A stretch of 64,000 nucleotides of DNA from Tamarix chinensis (taxonomy: Eukaryota > Streptophyta > Magnoliopsida > Caryophyllales > Tamaricaceae), in assembly GCA_030549775.1 (NCBI GenBank), contig CM060177.1, forward strand, positions 92,380,736-92,444,735, written 5' to 3'. The notes beneath the pieces were generated by a model, which made no database searches, was not told where the DNA came from, and saw only the letters and a program-made list of their open reading frames with translations. Of this stretch, positions 23,701 to 34,962 are shown in pieces. The position numbers were made by a program, and so were the translations under genes. Numbering within the stretch: the stretch's first letter is position 1; the number at the start of each line of letters is the position of its first letter.

Positions 23701-25709
23701 TCAATTATTCATGGAAGCCACTCAAAAATTTTATCAAACTAATCGATTGTTCCCACAACCAGTCTTTCAAGAATACCAAACTCAGTGACTGTTCACACAA
23801 TTAGTTGATTGGTCCAACAAACCGATCGACTTGTATGGGCAAAACTACAACCACACATACGATCCATTTATCAAAATTTTACCCAACTTTCCAAATTAAT
23901 CCTAGCATACTTCTAGGTCATAAAAAAGGCATACTACACACTTAGAATCATATGGGTACATGGTATAATTGATACCAAAATTATATTCAAATCTACCAAA
24001 ATCATGCATTATAACAAAGAACTAAAAACATGCTTAAAACTTCAAAGATGAAAACTTTAGCATATTCTTGAATCCAAGAACTTAATTAAATCATAAAAAA
24101 CATAGAAATACACAAATAACATGAACCACAACAAACAATAAATACCTTATTTGTATTAGAGGTAATAATGCCTTACCTCCAAGAAATTCTTCTAGCACAA
24201 AATGATCCTTACTTGGAGGATGTCTGCCAAAACCTCAATTCTAAAGAGAATCAGAATTCAAAATAGTTAAAACTCTTTTTGCAAAACTTAATATAGCAAA
24301 ATTAGAAGAAGAAGAATAATAAATGGCATAACTTAACCTTTTTCTTAAAACATAATTTCAAGGAGAAAGAATCTAAGATCATTAGCCTTTCTCAAAACCT
24401 TAATCCTTCATTACTTAAGAGAAATAAGGGAGAGTTAAAGATAAGATTAAGAGAAGAGAGAAAAAACAATAATTGATCAAGAAGAGAAAAGAACAAAAGT
24501 AAGCCTCTATTGTCTAACAAAAAAGATATAGGAGAAGAATGGAGAAATGCCCACTATTTAGGAAAATTATTTTTGCAAGGAAAGGAGAGGATAAGCAAAT
24601 GCATAAGGTAGGGGTGAGAATGAATTGGGAATAAGGTGTATAGAGGAGGGATGTTTGGCATCCACTTGCAGGAGAGAGGGAAGTGTGATTTGGGTTGAGT
24701 GTGGGCAACCAAGATGTAAATGAAAAACATGATGAGGTAGGGGAGGTAGAGTGTAACTAATAAAAGGCATGGAAAAGGGTTGGTAGGTTAGAGAAAAGGT
24801 GCAGAAAGTCAAACACGCACCATGCCTATTGGAAGAGAGAGGAAAATGAAGTAGAAGGGAGAGAAGGTGAGAAATGTCTTAAAAAGTTCTCTTAGGAAAT
24901 CTTTAGCAAATTAAAATCATAAAATTATCTAAATAATGTAAAAATAATTCTAACACACCAAAATATGCTTATTAGCAAATATACATTTTAATCAGAAGTT
25001 TTCATGAACATTAAAAAGACATTCAAATAAAAAAAAAGATCTAAAATTTTAGGATAACCAGTCGACTAGTTCATGGAGAAATAAAACTGCTAGTTCTTGA
25101 GTGTACAAGTCAATTAGGTAGGGAAACTAGTTTATTAGTGTACCTGAAATTCACATTTTTATTTAAACGTTAATTCTATCTAAAACCAAAACTAATTTAT
25201 TTTATATCAACATAATTTTAAATATAATTTGAAGAATTTTAGGATGGTATATTAAATTGTTACCCTACTCGATAGGTAGCGTACTAGTCATCATTTTTAT
25301 AGGAGTTGCTTAATCCCATAAGCAGATCCACCTTGTTTTACAAGTAATTATTGATTACTACTTTTAATGTGCTTGCCTTTGGTGAGTGTATAATAAAAAA
25401 TATATAGGGTATGGTTATCTATATATATTTATCTCTCTATAAACTCTTAATCGTCTGTTTTCATTACATTTTTTTTTCTATTTTGTATCATGTATCATGG
25501 TCGAATCAAGTGCTTTCCACACGTGATTACTAGGTACGATGTTAATTTTACCTAACACACAATATAGAATAAACATAAGGAGTGCCTATTTTATATTGGA
25601 TGCGGCATGACACCCCTAAATTTTATGTGCTTATGTGCTTAACTTTTACAATTAACATTTTTCTTAAAAAAAAGAAACACTTAAGTCCTAGAAGGTGGGG
25701 TTTGTTACA
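20750..25709 (+). mobile_element. LTR of the TGTAACACC/GGTGTTACA family, sense, split by a nested LTR
   Basis: Sense-strand landmarks of this LTR family are present: paired segments with gtgcctcaatagtgg-like runs (21500-21830) and, after the interruption, accctactcgataggtagcgtac (25262-25285), matching accttactcagtacgtagcgtac in the complete LTR near 50520. The right terminus is gggtttgttaca at 25709. The element is interrupted at 21978/25262 by the minus-strand LTR (TSD TTGTT). Its left end is not resolved and 20750 is a minimum estimate. No internal retroelement genes flank it. Confidence 0.65.
21979..25256 (-). mobile_element. Nested solo LTR, minus strand, 3278 bp
   Basis: The element starts TGTAACATCCCTAAAATTTT (21979) and ends ...ggatggtatattaaa (25256), a degraded form of the usual ggtgttaca end. 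The five bases on each side are TTGTT (21974-21978 and 25257-25261), a direct target-site duplication. Joining the flanks restores the continuous sense LTR around it, which supports the boundaries. A purine-rich stretch at 24470-24880 (pyrimidine-rich on the minus strand) corresponds to the leader of this family. ORFs at 24514-24812 lie in it and are compositional. The length is almost identical to the 3277-bp unit in the tower at 45522-53514. Confidence 0.85.
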
Positions 25710-26077
25710 ATAACCTAACTTCAACAATCTATACATAAAATACTAATATTACCCTTTTGTTACTATTTTTAATTTAAACCATTTCTTATAATATTATCCT
25801 ATGTTACCCCTATTTATCCCTAATGTTTCATATATCACACTTAACAATTTTATGACTCAAAAATATTTATACAACCTTATATTTCCTTATTCCATCCAAT
25901 GAAGATCAAAACATTCCTAATTAACCTAAACCCTCCAAACTTACTATTTTCATAACTTATGACATACTCATCTAAACCCTAATATAGTATATATCAAATT
26001 TAATTTAAAGACCTAAAGGAATCCAATGATATGTTTATTTTACCCAAAACTCACAAAGTTAATTTCACCCCTAAGGC
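25710..26077. other. AT-rich spacer
   Basis: This is the stretch between the LTR end at 25709 and the Cassandra-like element. I see no gene, terminal repeat or domain. Confidence 0.5.
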
Positions 26078-26221
26078 TGAGATAATCATTTTTTAACACC
26101 CTTGACCTTACACAAGTTGTGGGTGGTTATTGGGAGTGCTTTTAGGATTGATGATTGATCCCACAGATAAATACAAGTCATTTCAAGCATACCTTTTATC
26201 AACTCTCACTCATCTTGAAAA

Positions 26222-26297
26222 ATTCCTAGGAGTCACCCATCCTTAAATTACTCCAAGTTAAAAATACCTAACTATATAGTTCTTTAATGATAGATTT
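26222..26297 (-). ncRNA. 5S rRNA-derived segment, 3' LTR copy of the Cassandra-like element
   Basis: This is a decayed 5S rRNA-like segment, not a functional rRNA gene. The C-box part (GGATGGGTGACTCCTAGGA on the minus strand) is well kept, and the A-box part (AGAACTATATAGTTAGG) moderately so. The 5' end of 5S rRNA is missing. Confidence 0.7.
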
Positions 26298-26618
26298 CCC
26301 AGAAAGAATGTATACCTTGTTAATATAGGTAGTCTTATTAATTATTTTAAGCTTCTATTATCCACCATTATCTTTTGGGCACTACATACAACCCCACTTA
26401 AGAATGCAACATCCTCATTGAGCCTTGACCACTGGTTGTCTTATTATAATCTATCCCAAGAATTATCCCACTTGTAACTAACTGACTCATTGAAGTTTAC
26501 CTTACACTAGTTGCTTATGCTTAACTAGAGCACTTTCAATATTGATGATTAATCTCACATATAAACATGAGACATTTTGAATTTGCTTTTTTTTAATCAA
26601 CTCATACACATTCTGAAA

Positions 26619-26697
26619 ACTTTCCAAGAGATTACCTATCCTTAAATTGTTCCAAGTCAAGCAAACTTAAGTACATAGTTCTTTAATGATAGGATTT
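26619..26697 (-). ncRNA. 5S rRNA-derived segment, 5' LTR copy of the Cassandra-like element
   Basis: On the minus strand this reads CCTATCATTAAAGAACT, then TTAAGTTTGCTTG (A-box region of 5S, where intact 5S has TTAAGCGTGCTTG) and AAGGATAGGTAATCTCTTGGAAAG (C-box region). It lies upstream of the element's spacer, so in intact relatives its pol III boxes would sit inside the transcribed LTR. Confidence 0.7.
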
Positions 26698-26791
26698 TCA
26701 AAAAAAAAAAGGTATACCTTGTTGATATAGGTAGTTTTATCAATCCTTTCAAACCTCAAATGTCTACCACTAATTTTGGGGTACTCAAACA

Positions 26792-27370
26792 TAATTCACA
26801 AAATTGCACAAGCTTCTAAAAGTCATCAAATTTACACACTATGAACCTTATATTATTAGTAACTAAAAAATACAACTAGGTTCAATTAAAAAAGCACACA
26901 TAATTAAAAAAATATAACTACCTCTAATTTTGGGGTACTCACACATAATTCACAAAATTACACAAGCTTTAGTAACTAAAAAATATACCTAGATTCAATT
27001 AAAAAATCACAAATATTGTAATTGGAAACATATTACATCGATTACAATACTTAACATAATGAAATCTACTCATCAATGGACTTAAAAACATAACATAATA
27101 TATCATCATGCCTAAGATTTTATAGCAAAGTCTAGCAAGGCATAAAACATGGAGATTTCACATAACAACATAAAATTCATAAAATAATTTATTTTACCAT
27201 TTAATATATAAATATGAATAAAAGTAAGGCCTAAGCATGATTTCTAGCATATAACATGATAGCATGGAAGTTTATAATAAAAAAAATTAACAGAACAATA
27301 ATTTCTTTAAATTAGAGACAAGTATCCTTACCAAAGGCTACACCAGTCTCTAAGCAAGTAGATACTCATA
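26792..27370. other. AT-rich spacer with a short duplication
   Basis: No gene. The phrase taattttggggtactca(a/c)acataattcacaaaatt occurs at 26771-26806 and again at about 26925-26960. The right end of the Cassandra-like element and its flank were therefore locally duplicated. Confidence 0.55.
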
Positions 27371-27650
27371 GTCCTTTTTCGCTTGGGTATGGCTCCGACG
27401 ATTCCTGGAGCCCGCCAATTAGTTAATCATAGACATATTTTAGTTAATGGTCGTATAGTAGATATACCAAGTTATCGTTGCAAACCCCAAGATCTTATTA
27501 TGGCGAGGGATGAACAAAAATCAAAAATTCTCGTTCAAAATTATCTTGATGCATCCCCCCGCGAGGAATTGCCAAAACATTTGACTCTTCACCCATTCCC
27601 CTATAAAGGATTAGTAAATCAAATAATAGATAGTAAGTGGGTTGGTTTCC
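27371..27650 (+). pseudogene. rps4: Nuclear insertion of chloroplast rps4 (NUPT), internal fragment
   Basis: The plus strand has an open frame whose translation is plastid ribosomal protein S4: [20 protein letters not shown], then [24 protein letters not shown] and, near the end, [13 protein letters not shown]. Plastid rps4 encodes about 200 residues. This piece covers roughly residues 95-190, the S4 RNA-binding domain and what follows, and lacks the N-terminal half and last residues. Similarity stops after KWVG at about 27648, where the sequence turns to unrelated AT-rich DNA. The open frame also begins with an internal Met. It has no plastid transit peptide or plant promoter, so it is a pseudogene. 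The frame has no stops, which suggests a fairly recent transfer. Confidence 0.92.
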
Positions 27651-28869
27651 ACACCTTGATTTCCTAAAATAAGAATAAAAAGAATTACATAAGGAATAAC
27701 ACAAGGATTTATAATAGGAAGAAAATGAAAGGGAGGAGAATAAATCATCAAGGATAAAAAAAATGGAGGCTTGAAATAATCTTGAATTAAACGTTCATCA
27801 ATATATGAATTTAAATCTCTTTACTTAGAACAAGCACCAAATAGCTAAAATATAAGATTTTAGAAGTAATAAGACGAAAGAAAATGAATAGAAAAAGAAG
27901 AGAGATGCTCCACACCAAGGAGAAAGAGCAACTAAGAATAACACCTCAAGAACAAGTGAAAATGTTAGAGGAGGGAGCAAAGTTGAAGAGTAGGGAATTT
28001 GGTTGAGTGTAGAATGATCAACCAAGGGGAATAAACCCCCTTAGGGCTGTTGATCAAGGTAAAAGAAAGGGGGAGAAATCTGATGGGAGTTTTCTTGCAA
28101 GCAAGAAGAGTGATGGGAGTGATTCTCATGGATAAAAGTGTGTAAGAGAATTGTAAAAGGTGATTGAGGTGATTATGGATAAATTTTTTATTGAGTAAGC
28201 AAGGATAAGGTATAATCTAATAATGGGGCATAAAAGGTTCTGAATTTTAAAGTCCTCATGCCTAAATAAGTCTGCAATTATTGAAAATTATTTAGGTGAG
28301 ATAGATTTTTCAATAAATTACTAAAAATGGGAAATTGATCTAATAATTCCCAAATATCATGAAAAATTAAGGAAATGTGAGGAATTAATCTCCAAATATA
28401 TAAAAATATTAGGCATATAAACTGATTTGATTTCAAAAGAAATTAAGAAAATTAAGAATAGTGAAAATCACCTAGCTCTAGTCGACTAAACAAGCTTAGA
28501 GTTCAACTACTGGATGCCTTGGATAAAAGGGTTTGAGTTTTTCTAGGCAATTGATTGAAAGGTAAGGCCCATTTGACCCTCTATTGGATGGATTGAACTT
28601 TAGTGTTTGAATGGTAGTAAGGTAAAAAATGAGGGTTTGAGAGGTATGAGTAAGATATATAAATAAGATTTAAGGGTTAGAGAAAATATTAGAAGCCTAA
28701 TTACTTAAGAATTAGAGTCAAAAAAGTTTGGGGGAATTACAGTTTCTTTACTAGTTCCAGTAGTATGCGCTTCACATGACAAAATCTCAATTGGTAATCT
28801 TATATTGGTATTCCTAGAGTTTAGGCCTAACAACAAGGGTTGTTTGTGAGTTCATTTGTATATATAGTA
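27651..28869 (-). other. AT-rich and purine-rich DNA, probably part of a minus-strand LTR
   Basis: No gene. 27690-28190 is purine-rich on the plus strand, like the leader parts of the minus-strand LTRs at 24470-24880 and 52500-53250. 28480-28530 has a gtcgactaaac/caactactgg-type segment that recurs in the other LTRs. I could not find termini or a target-site duplication, so this is an inference from composition. Confidence 0.35.
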
Positions 28870-29640
28870 AGATAAGATAAGAAGATATGCATAAATTTCT
28901 TTTATCAATGTGCATTATTCTAACACAAGAATGCACATCTTCTAAGACAACAATACACATCTTATAAGAAATAAATTCACATATTTTAGAATAAACATAC
29001 ACATCTTTTGTTATTTACACAAATCTAAAGGAAGTAAAACATGTCTTGAAACAAATACACATTTTTTGATACTAAAACACATATGTTCTGCAACAATAAT
29101 ACACATTTTCCATAAAAAGAATACACATAGTTGTTTATTTATACATTTGCAAGGAATGATAACATGTATTTAAAATCAAATGTATATTTCTAGGAATACA
29201 CAACTTATAGGGCAAGAATACTCAAGATAAGATTACACATCCATTATTTATACAAAGAAATAATTATCTTAAAAATAAATATACATCTTTCTATACTACA
29301 TTAAACATTTTTTTCACAACAAAAATACACATTCTAAGATATAAATACACCTATTTGGGGATACAAATACTCAATTTATATATTTTCATTTTTTGTGCAT
29401 AAGAATACAAATAATTCTTTTATGTAACATATGTTTGATAACAAATACACATTTTCCAGAGGAAAAAAAAACACAAATTCTTATAGATAGATATACATCT
29501 TACATGGGGGATGTATGTTTTATATCAAGTACACATTTTACATGACAATAATGTAAAAATACATACTTTACAAAAAAATGAATTTATACTTTCTGGGAAA
29601 GAAAGAATGTGTATTTTGGATTAAGTGTAAAAAACTATAA
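28870..29640. repeat. Degenerate ~22-bp tandem array with acacat core
   Basis: About 30 diverged units follow one another, each with a core tacacatnttt. Examples are aatgcacatcttctaagacaac, aatacacatcttataagaaa and aattcacatattttagaataa. The spacing is mostly 20-24 bases. No ORF runs through it. It may be an old minisatellite inside LTR DNA. Confidence 0.65.
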
Positions 29641-32063
29641 TATATGGGAATATAATAGCCTATATTTTTGTAAGATTTAAAAAATAGAAAATTATTTTTT
29701 TAATAAAATTTGATAATGTTTGATCTTGATTTGGAACTATAACTAGCTTTGAGGTAAAAATGAATATGAGGAAAGTCTGGAAAAGTGAATAAAATAAGTT
29801 TTTAGGTGGACTAATTGACCGGTTTATCATTTCACCTAAAGGATTTTTTTCAACCAAACCAATTGACTGGTCTGTAGAACAGTCAACTGGTTGGCCGAAC
29901 TAAGTACCTTTTAAATTTTGATTTTAGGAGAAATTTATTGCATCAATATAAAAATTTGATAACCCAACTCCAAACTGTTATTGAATGATTCTTGACTTAT
30001 TTTATCATTTATTCAACTTTATTTGCTACCCCAAACAAATTTGAGGGCTCAATTTTGATAGTTGAGGGAGAGTATGACATCACTCTTGTATTCTTCTTCA
30101 TCTCTCCTCTACACACCTTTGGAAGTATGCTTTGATTTACAAACTATCCCTACATGGCTGGAATATTCCCCTCTCACATTCATCATCCATTTCCCTTCTT
30201 GTATTTGATACTTTATAGATGAGCTTGACCTGTATTCTCTAAAAAATCACCATTTGAGCTTTGAAATAGGATTCAACCTGTTCTTGATAAATCTGCCTGT
30301 TCATCTCAAATTTGAATGATAAAATTAGGTTTTTTGATCTATTGCGTGACCTCACTCATTCCTTAACCAATTCATTGGCTATACATAATCCTAGTCATCT
30401 CTTTTCACCTTTCTTTTAGTCTCTAAAATATCTAAAGTTTGTGTTACTTCCTCTACTCTTAGAGCTTGCTTTATAATTCCTTTCACTCATTTGATCATTT
30501 CTCTATCTCCCTTTTATTTTATCCTTAAGCAAGAAAAAGTTAGATTGAGGATGAAGTTGAGTTGCTTTCGACTAAATCATTCTTCGTTTTCTTAACAGTG
30601 ATAAGTCTATTTTCTTTTATAATTCGAAGTTGTTGATTTGTGAAAGTTATTCAATGATTTATAAGTTCTAATTTGTTTTTTTAAGGTTTTAATAGTTGAA
30701 ATCTTCTATCTTGAGTTTTTCCTCTTTAGTGGGAAATTTTTACTAAGCATCAAGTAATTCATTCTTACCTTTGAAGTGTAGCCTGAATAAGCATGTGATG
30801 TGATGTACTTTGCAAGATGTTAATTTTATATTCTTGTGTACAATTTTGGATTATAGTTGATGCATATTGAATTAATTAAGAATCCTAAGAAAAAGGCATG
30901 ATTTTAGATAAAATAGGGTCGATATGCTTGAAAGTGAAGTATGATTCATTTAGTAGCTTGTTAAATGTTGGTATTTTTCTATGACGTGTTATGCAGTAAG
31001 ATTTTAGAGTGTGAATCACATGCAAAATGTCTAATATATGCTGTTTGGGAGCAACCGACCGATTGGTTTAGCCAAACCAATTGAATGGTCCTTAGAACAG
31101 TCAATGAGTTGGCCCAACCGATCAACCGATTGGTCTATAGTGACTTTGGTTGCTCTCTGCTTAAACCCATCAATCATTTTATATGAATCAATCAACTGGT
31201 TTGACCAAACTGACTCACTGTTTTGAGGGAACCCTAAGGGTTTGGTTGAGCCAAACCGATCGATCAGTTAGCCCAAATCGATCCATCGGTTCAACCACTG
31301 TGTTGTTTTGTTCTTTTAGACTTGAAATCCTTTGATACTTTGCAAAATGCTATAATATGATCCTTTAATGATGGAAACCTACATCTTGGCATGAATTAAT
31401 AAACCTATTGGATGGATTAAAGGGATCAAAATTCATGATATTCTATTTAGTGCCGTTGGAAGACTTTAATGAGTAAATTGGAATGATTATTCTATTATGC
31501 TACTTTTGAACGAGATAATCTAGATTTTTGGCATAAATGGATTACCTTAATAGGTTGATTTGAACTTGGCTAAGCAATAATATAAATCCCACCACATAAT
31601 TGGAGGGTAAAAATATATAAGATGGAATAAGTATGTGGATGTGTTATTTGACTACTGCATAGGCTTTGTATGATAACCTGGCCTTGAAAAATAACACACT
31701 AATAACTTAAAGTGGATGATAATCGAGCAGTGTATGAGTATGGGTTACCCGATCATTGATTAGCTACTGAGGGTTAGTCTGCCTTCAGGCATTTATTGGT
31801 GCTTTCGGGGGATATCCTAGTAGATCTCGATATCTTACCTACTCTAAATATTGATGGTGTACTATGGGGTATTGATACTAAAGGGTATGGTTACCTAGGT
31901 GGTTTTTAGCTTCAACCAGACATTATGTTTATTGGTGGTTACTAGGATTCAGTCAGATTTTATGCTCATTGGTGGTTACTTTGCTTCGGTCGGACTTTAT
32001 GTCATTTAGTTTGGATAGGATTCCATGGCATTTGAGACCATGGGGTATTACATAGTCCATTGC

Positions 32064-32140
32064 TCAATAAGAATAAGGATAAGGATAAGGATGTGAATGA
32101 GAGTAAGAATGATAATAAGGATAAGAATAAGGATAATATG
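32064..32140. repeat. Short imperfect (AAGGAT)n tract
   Basis: The purine-rich run contains repeats of aataaggataaggataagg. It is a simple repeat without further function that I can see. Confidence 0.6.
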
Positions 32141-32499
32141 TGGATAAAAGAAAAAAGGAAAAGAGAAAGAGAAATACCAACTTATAAATAAATGAAACAA
32201 TGGATTATGAAAGCTTAACAAATAGACCTAATGGAAAATTATGTGAATGGATGGTAGAATCCCTAATAAGTTGTTTGAATAAATTGCTTATTAAATTTTA
32301 TGTTTCTATCCATGACATTCACGTTATGTTGATAAGCATGATGAGTCCTGATTTGTCTAAGTCATGTATGCATAAAGTTTTGATGCATTATACTATGTGG
32401 AAGATCATCACCAAACAATCTTCTACAAACCAGGAGCTTTTCTTTGAGGATTATAAGTCACAAAAATGCACCAACTAATTGGCTTCTTCAATTTGAATT

Positions 32500-33255
32500 T
32501 GATGATAACCAATAGCTTTGATAGGGTAGCTTTTCTCTACTCCAAGATTAATGGCCTTATAATGAGGAATTCTCTATTTCTCTATATAACTCCCTGCAAC
32601 TCTCCAATGAACTCACTTGAAGAAGGAGAAGAGAAGAAGAAGAAGAAGAAGAAGAAGAAGAAGAAGAAGAAGAAGAAGAAGAAGAATACACGTTCACTAG
32701 TGTAAATTCTCTCTTTTGATTATTCTTTTGCAAATGACTTAAAAGTGTCGAGTTTAATGTACAAGGAGACTTATATATACATGCACACATGCAAGCCTTT
32801 CATTAGTAAGCCCATATATCTTGGCCTTATTAACAAAAGTGAATCATAAGCACAACACAAGCATATACACACACTACTTACAATGAAATTTAACAAGCGT
32901 TATCAAGTATACAATAAAATAACAAAGCTACACAAACTTTAAATATGTAATACATAGATTTAACAAATGTAATCTAACTTTGTGTTTTATAGCCTTGCAC
33001 TTCCATGCACTTTGTAATTCTTGTAATTCCATTGTCTTGTACATCAAAGATCTTCACTAACATGAACTTCTTGCAAACATGTACCATACCTACAAGAATC
33101 ATTTAACAAAATATTAGAAGTATAAGAATTTTTAAGCATAATATGTTCCATATCTGAGTATGCTAATTCTTCTTATTCTTCATCATTTGAAGAATAAGAT
33201 TGAGAATAATCTAGAAATGCTCCTACATCATTATATGACTATGATAGAGCATGTA
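32500..33255 (-). mobile_element. Fragment of a Ty3/gypsy element: end of pol plus probable LTR
   Basis: 33090-33250 shares with 17530-17700 the phrase acctacaagaatnanttaa and a region that on the minus strand reads like the pol C-terminus (GASLDYSQSYSSNDEE-type, acidic). To its left, 32500-33090 is where the 3' LTR would be. The rest of the element is missing. The assignment rests on partial similarity to the relic at 17505-18830. Confidence 0.45.
32632..32688. repeat. (AAG)n microsatellite
   Basis: About 18 AAG units. Chance ORFs through it give poly-Lys on the plus strand and poly-Ser on the minus strand, and neither is a gene. Confidence 0.95.
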
Positions 33256-33860
33256 TATCTAATTGAATGACATATGTATGATATATGTTAGTTAGATCTC
33301 TAGACTATGCTAGGACCTTGTGTGTTTAAGATTCTCATTGAGAAGGTAACTTGACTTATTTAGTATAAATCATACTGATGTGCCCGTTTATTCGCCTGCC
33401 CGTTTATAGGAGCATGTGTAGGTTTTTAGGAATGACAACTAGGGGGACCACCTTCTTTTGAACTTTGGGCTTGAGAGTGTGGACATCCAGATTTTGTTGT
33501 TCAGTCCTTAATGAATCAGGGTTTGGGGATACACCTTATCTTTGTTCATTATTGTTCTATTTTTCAATTTAACCTTCTTTCATGTATTTGAATATTCCGA
33601 GGAATGTTAATGGCATGTTGTGTAATTGTTTTATTTAGTATCTATATATTGTGTTTTGTGCACTCTACTCTTATTTGATTGGTTTGGTATCTCAACCTTG
33701 TATCTAAGATGTAACGAGCGGCTGACGTCTATCCTATATTGGGTGCGGCAGTAACATTCTATTTTTTAGGTGTGTGTAGTATTTTTTTCCTTCTTCTATA
33801 ATATTTTAAAATAAAAAATTTTAATAGTGAAAAATAAGGGTGATGTAGAGAATCAATCAC

Positions 33861-34790
33861 AATAGCTCCTGCATATTATACTTTATGTTGTGTCAAATAT
33901 ACTAGAAAAAATTATTGTTATATTTTTTTCTATCTTATTGAAACCATATTAGTAATTATATATATATAAGAAGAGTCATAGTACTAGTAATATGATGCAA
34001 CTATTGGCTAGTAATAAAAAAAAATTGTAATCGAGTATGATTTTTTTCCTTATTATTTAGTCGCTTTTTTCCACGGAACAAAACATTAGACAAGAAAGTA
34101 GATTTTTCGAGTTCCTTTCCCATTCGTTATTTCATTAAAAAAATTAGAAAATTTAGTTTGAGGTCCACTTGAGTGGAATTAATAGGATAAAAATCAATAT
34201 GGTTATAAAGTATTTGATTCTAAGTATAAAATATTATGTACATATAATTATACTAATATATATACTTAATTATATACAAATGTATAAATAATATTATCTA
34301 TATGCACATGTAAATTGAATACTAAAAAAAGTGACCTAAATATTAAATAAATTATTTAACTTTAAATATTTTGATTTAATTGAACTTTAAAATAGTTTTT
34401 CCCAAAAAAAAATTCTCATTTATCGAACCTCTAAGGGTCTAATCAAGCTTTTAAAGGTGTAAAATAGAATCTAAGACGTAGGATCAATTTGTTCTCAGGT
34501 AAACCATGACGAGATAGATCAATTTGTTCTAAAGTGAACCTTGACGAGATAATTTTTTTTTTATTACCTTGTTTATAGATATATTAAATTATTTCTCATA
34601 TGAACTTTATTTTTATTAATATTATCTAGAATAATAGAAGAGACCAGACAAATTAAGTTATTCTCATACATTACTGGATTAAATTATTCATTCTAAATTC
34701 TTGCAGAAAAGAATTCCTTAATAAAAAATATATCTACAATTAATTTATATTCTTAACCATTTAACTATTAGCCTTGGTTCCATTTACCGA
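33861..34790. other. AT-rich upstream region of DOHH
   Basis: This stretch lies between the LTR-derived DNA and the DOHH 5' UTR. I see no gene. It contains a pair of 35-bp tandem repeats (34482-34551) and many TATA-like AT runs; I cannot choose a promoter element or transcription start with confidence. Confidence 0.5.
34482..34551. repeat. Tandem duplication of 35 bp upstream of DOHH
   Basis: The two units, 34482-34516 and 34517-34551, begin gatcaatttgttct and end tgacgagata, differing at about 5 of 35 positions. They lie roughly 410-480 bases upstream of the DOHH start codon. A regulatory role is only a possibility. Confidence 0.85.
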
Positions 34791-34858
34791 GATAAAATTT
34801 GGCCGATTATCATCGCAAACCAATCGATGCAATTTCTAAATCATTTATTCGACAAGGT

Positions 34859-34924
34859 ATGGAGAGAAAGCGCTGCGGACGAAGGCTGCTTCCTTCTCTA
34901 GCCTCCCTCTCCTACCTCCTTTAG
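34859..34924 (+). other. Possible upstream ORF in the DOHH leader, 21 codons
   Basis: The ATG at 34859 starts a frame of 21 codons ending in TAG at 34924, 38 bases before the DOHH ATG. It begins [11 protein letters not shown]. It matters only if transcription starts upstream of 34859, which the sequence does not decide. The ATG context (ggtATGg) has G at +4. Confidence 0.3.
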
Positions 34925-34962
34925 CTCTTACAAGTTACAAACACAAAAAAAAAAAAAAAAAG

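Larger units (their letters stand above)
26078..26791 (-). mobile_element. Cassandra-like TRIM carrying 5S rRNA-derived sequence in both LTRs
   Basis: There are two direct repeats: about 26078-26390 and 26473-26791, each roughly 315 bp. On the minus strand each holds a segment resembling 5S rRNA: the right copy (26619-26697) reads AAGAACTATGTACTTAAG, TTTGCTTG, AAGGATAGGTAATCTCTTGG; the left (26222-26297) reads AGGATGGGTGACTCCTAGGA, close to the 5S C-box region GGATGGGTGACCTCCTGGGA. The ~80-bp spacer has, on the minus strand, TCAATGAGGATGTTGCATTC and then AAGTGGGG, a polypurine tract directly before the left LTR start TGTATGTAGTGCCC. The primer site is badly degraded. The total of ~715 bp fits Cassandra, a non-coding element whose LTRs carry 5S promoter boxes. 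No TSD was found. Confidence 0.8.
29641..33860 (+). mobile_element. LTR-derived DNA, sense orientation, boundaries unresolved
   Basis: The stretch carries landmarks of the sense LTRs: repeated caaccgatcaaccgattggt-type segments (31040-31300), a pyrimidine-rich leader (30080-30560), paired ggtggttact...cagactttatg segments (31900-32000) and the final block gtatctaagatgtaacgag...gtgcggcagtaacatt (33690-33760). It fades near gggtgatgta (about 33855), a mutated form of the family end. A gypsy fragment (32500-33255) interrupts it. There is no intact gene. Its left terminus was not found. Confidence 0.5.

Noticed and set aside
28870..29640. CRISPR-like array
   Set aside because: Units are too degenerate, there are no unique spacers of constant length, and the DNA is a plant nuclear genome.
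32466..32790. Poly-Lys and poly-Ser ORFs
   Set aside because: Both are translations of the (AAG)n microsatellite.
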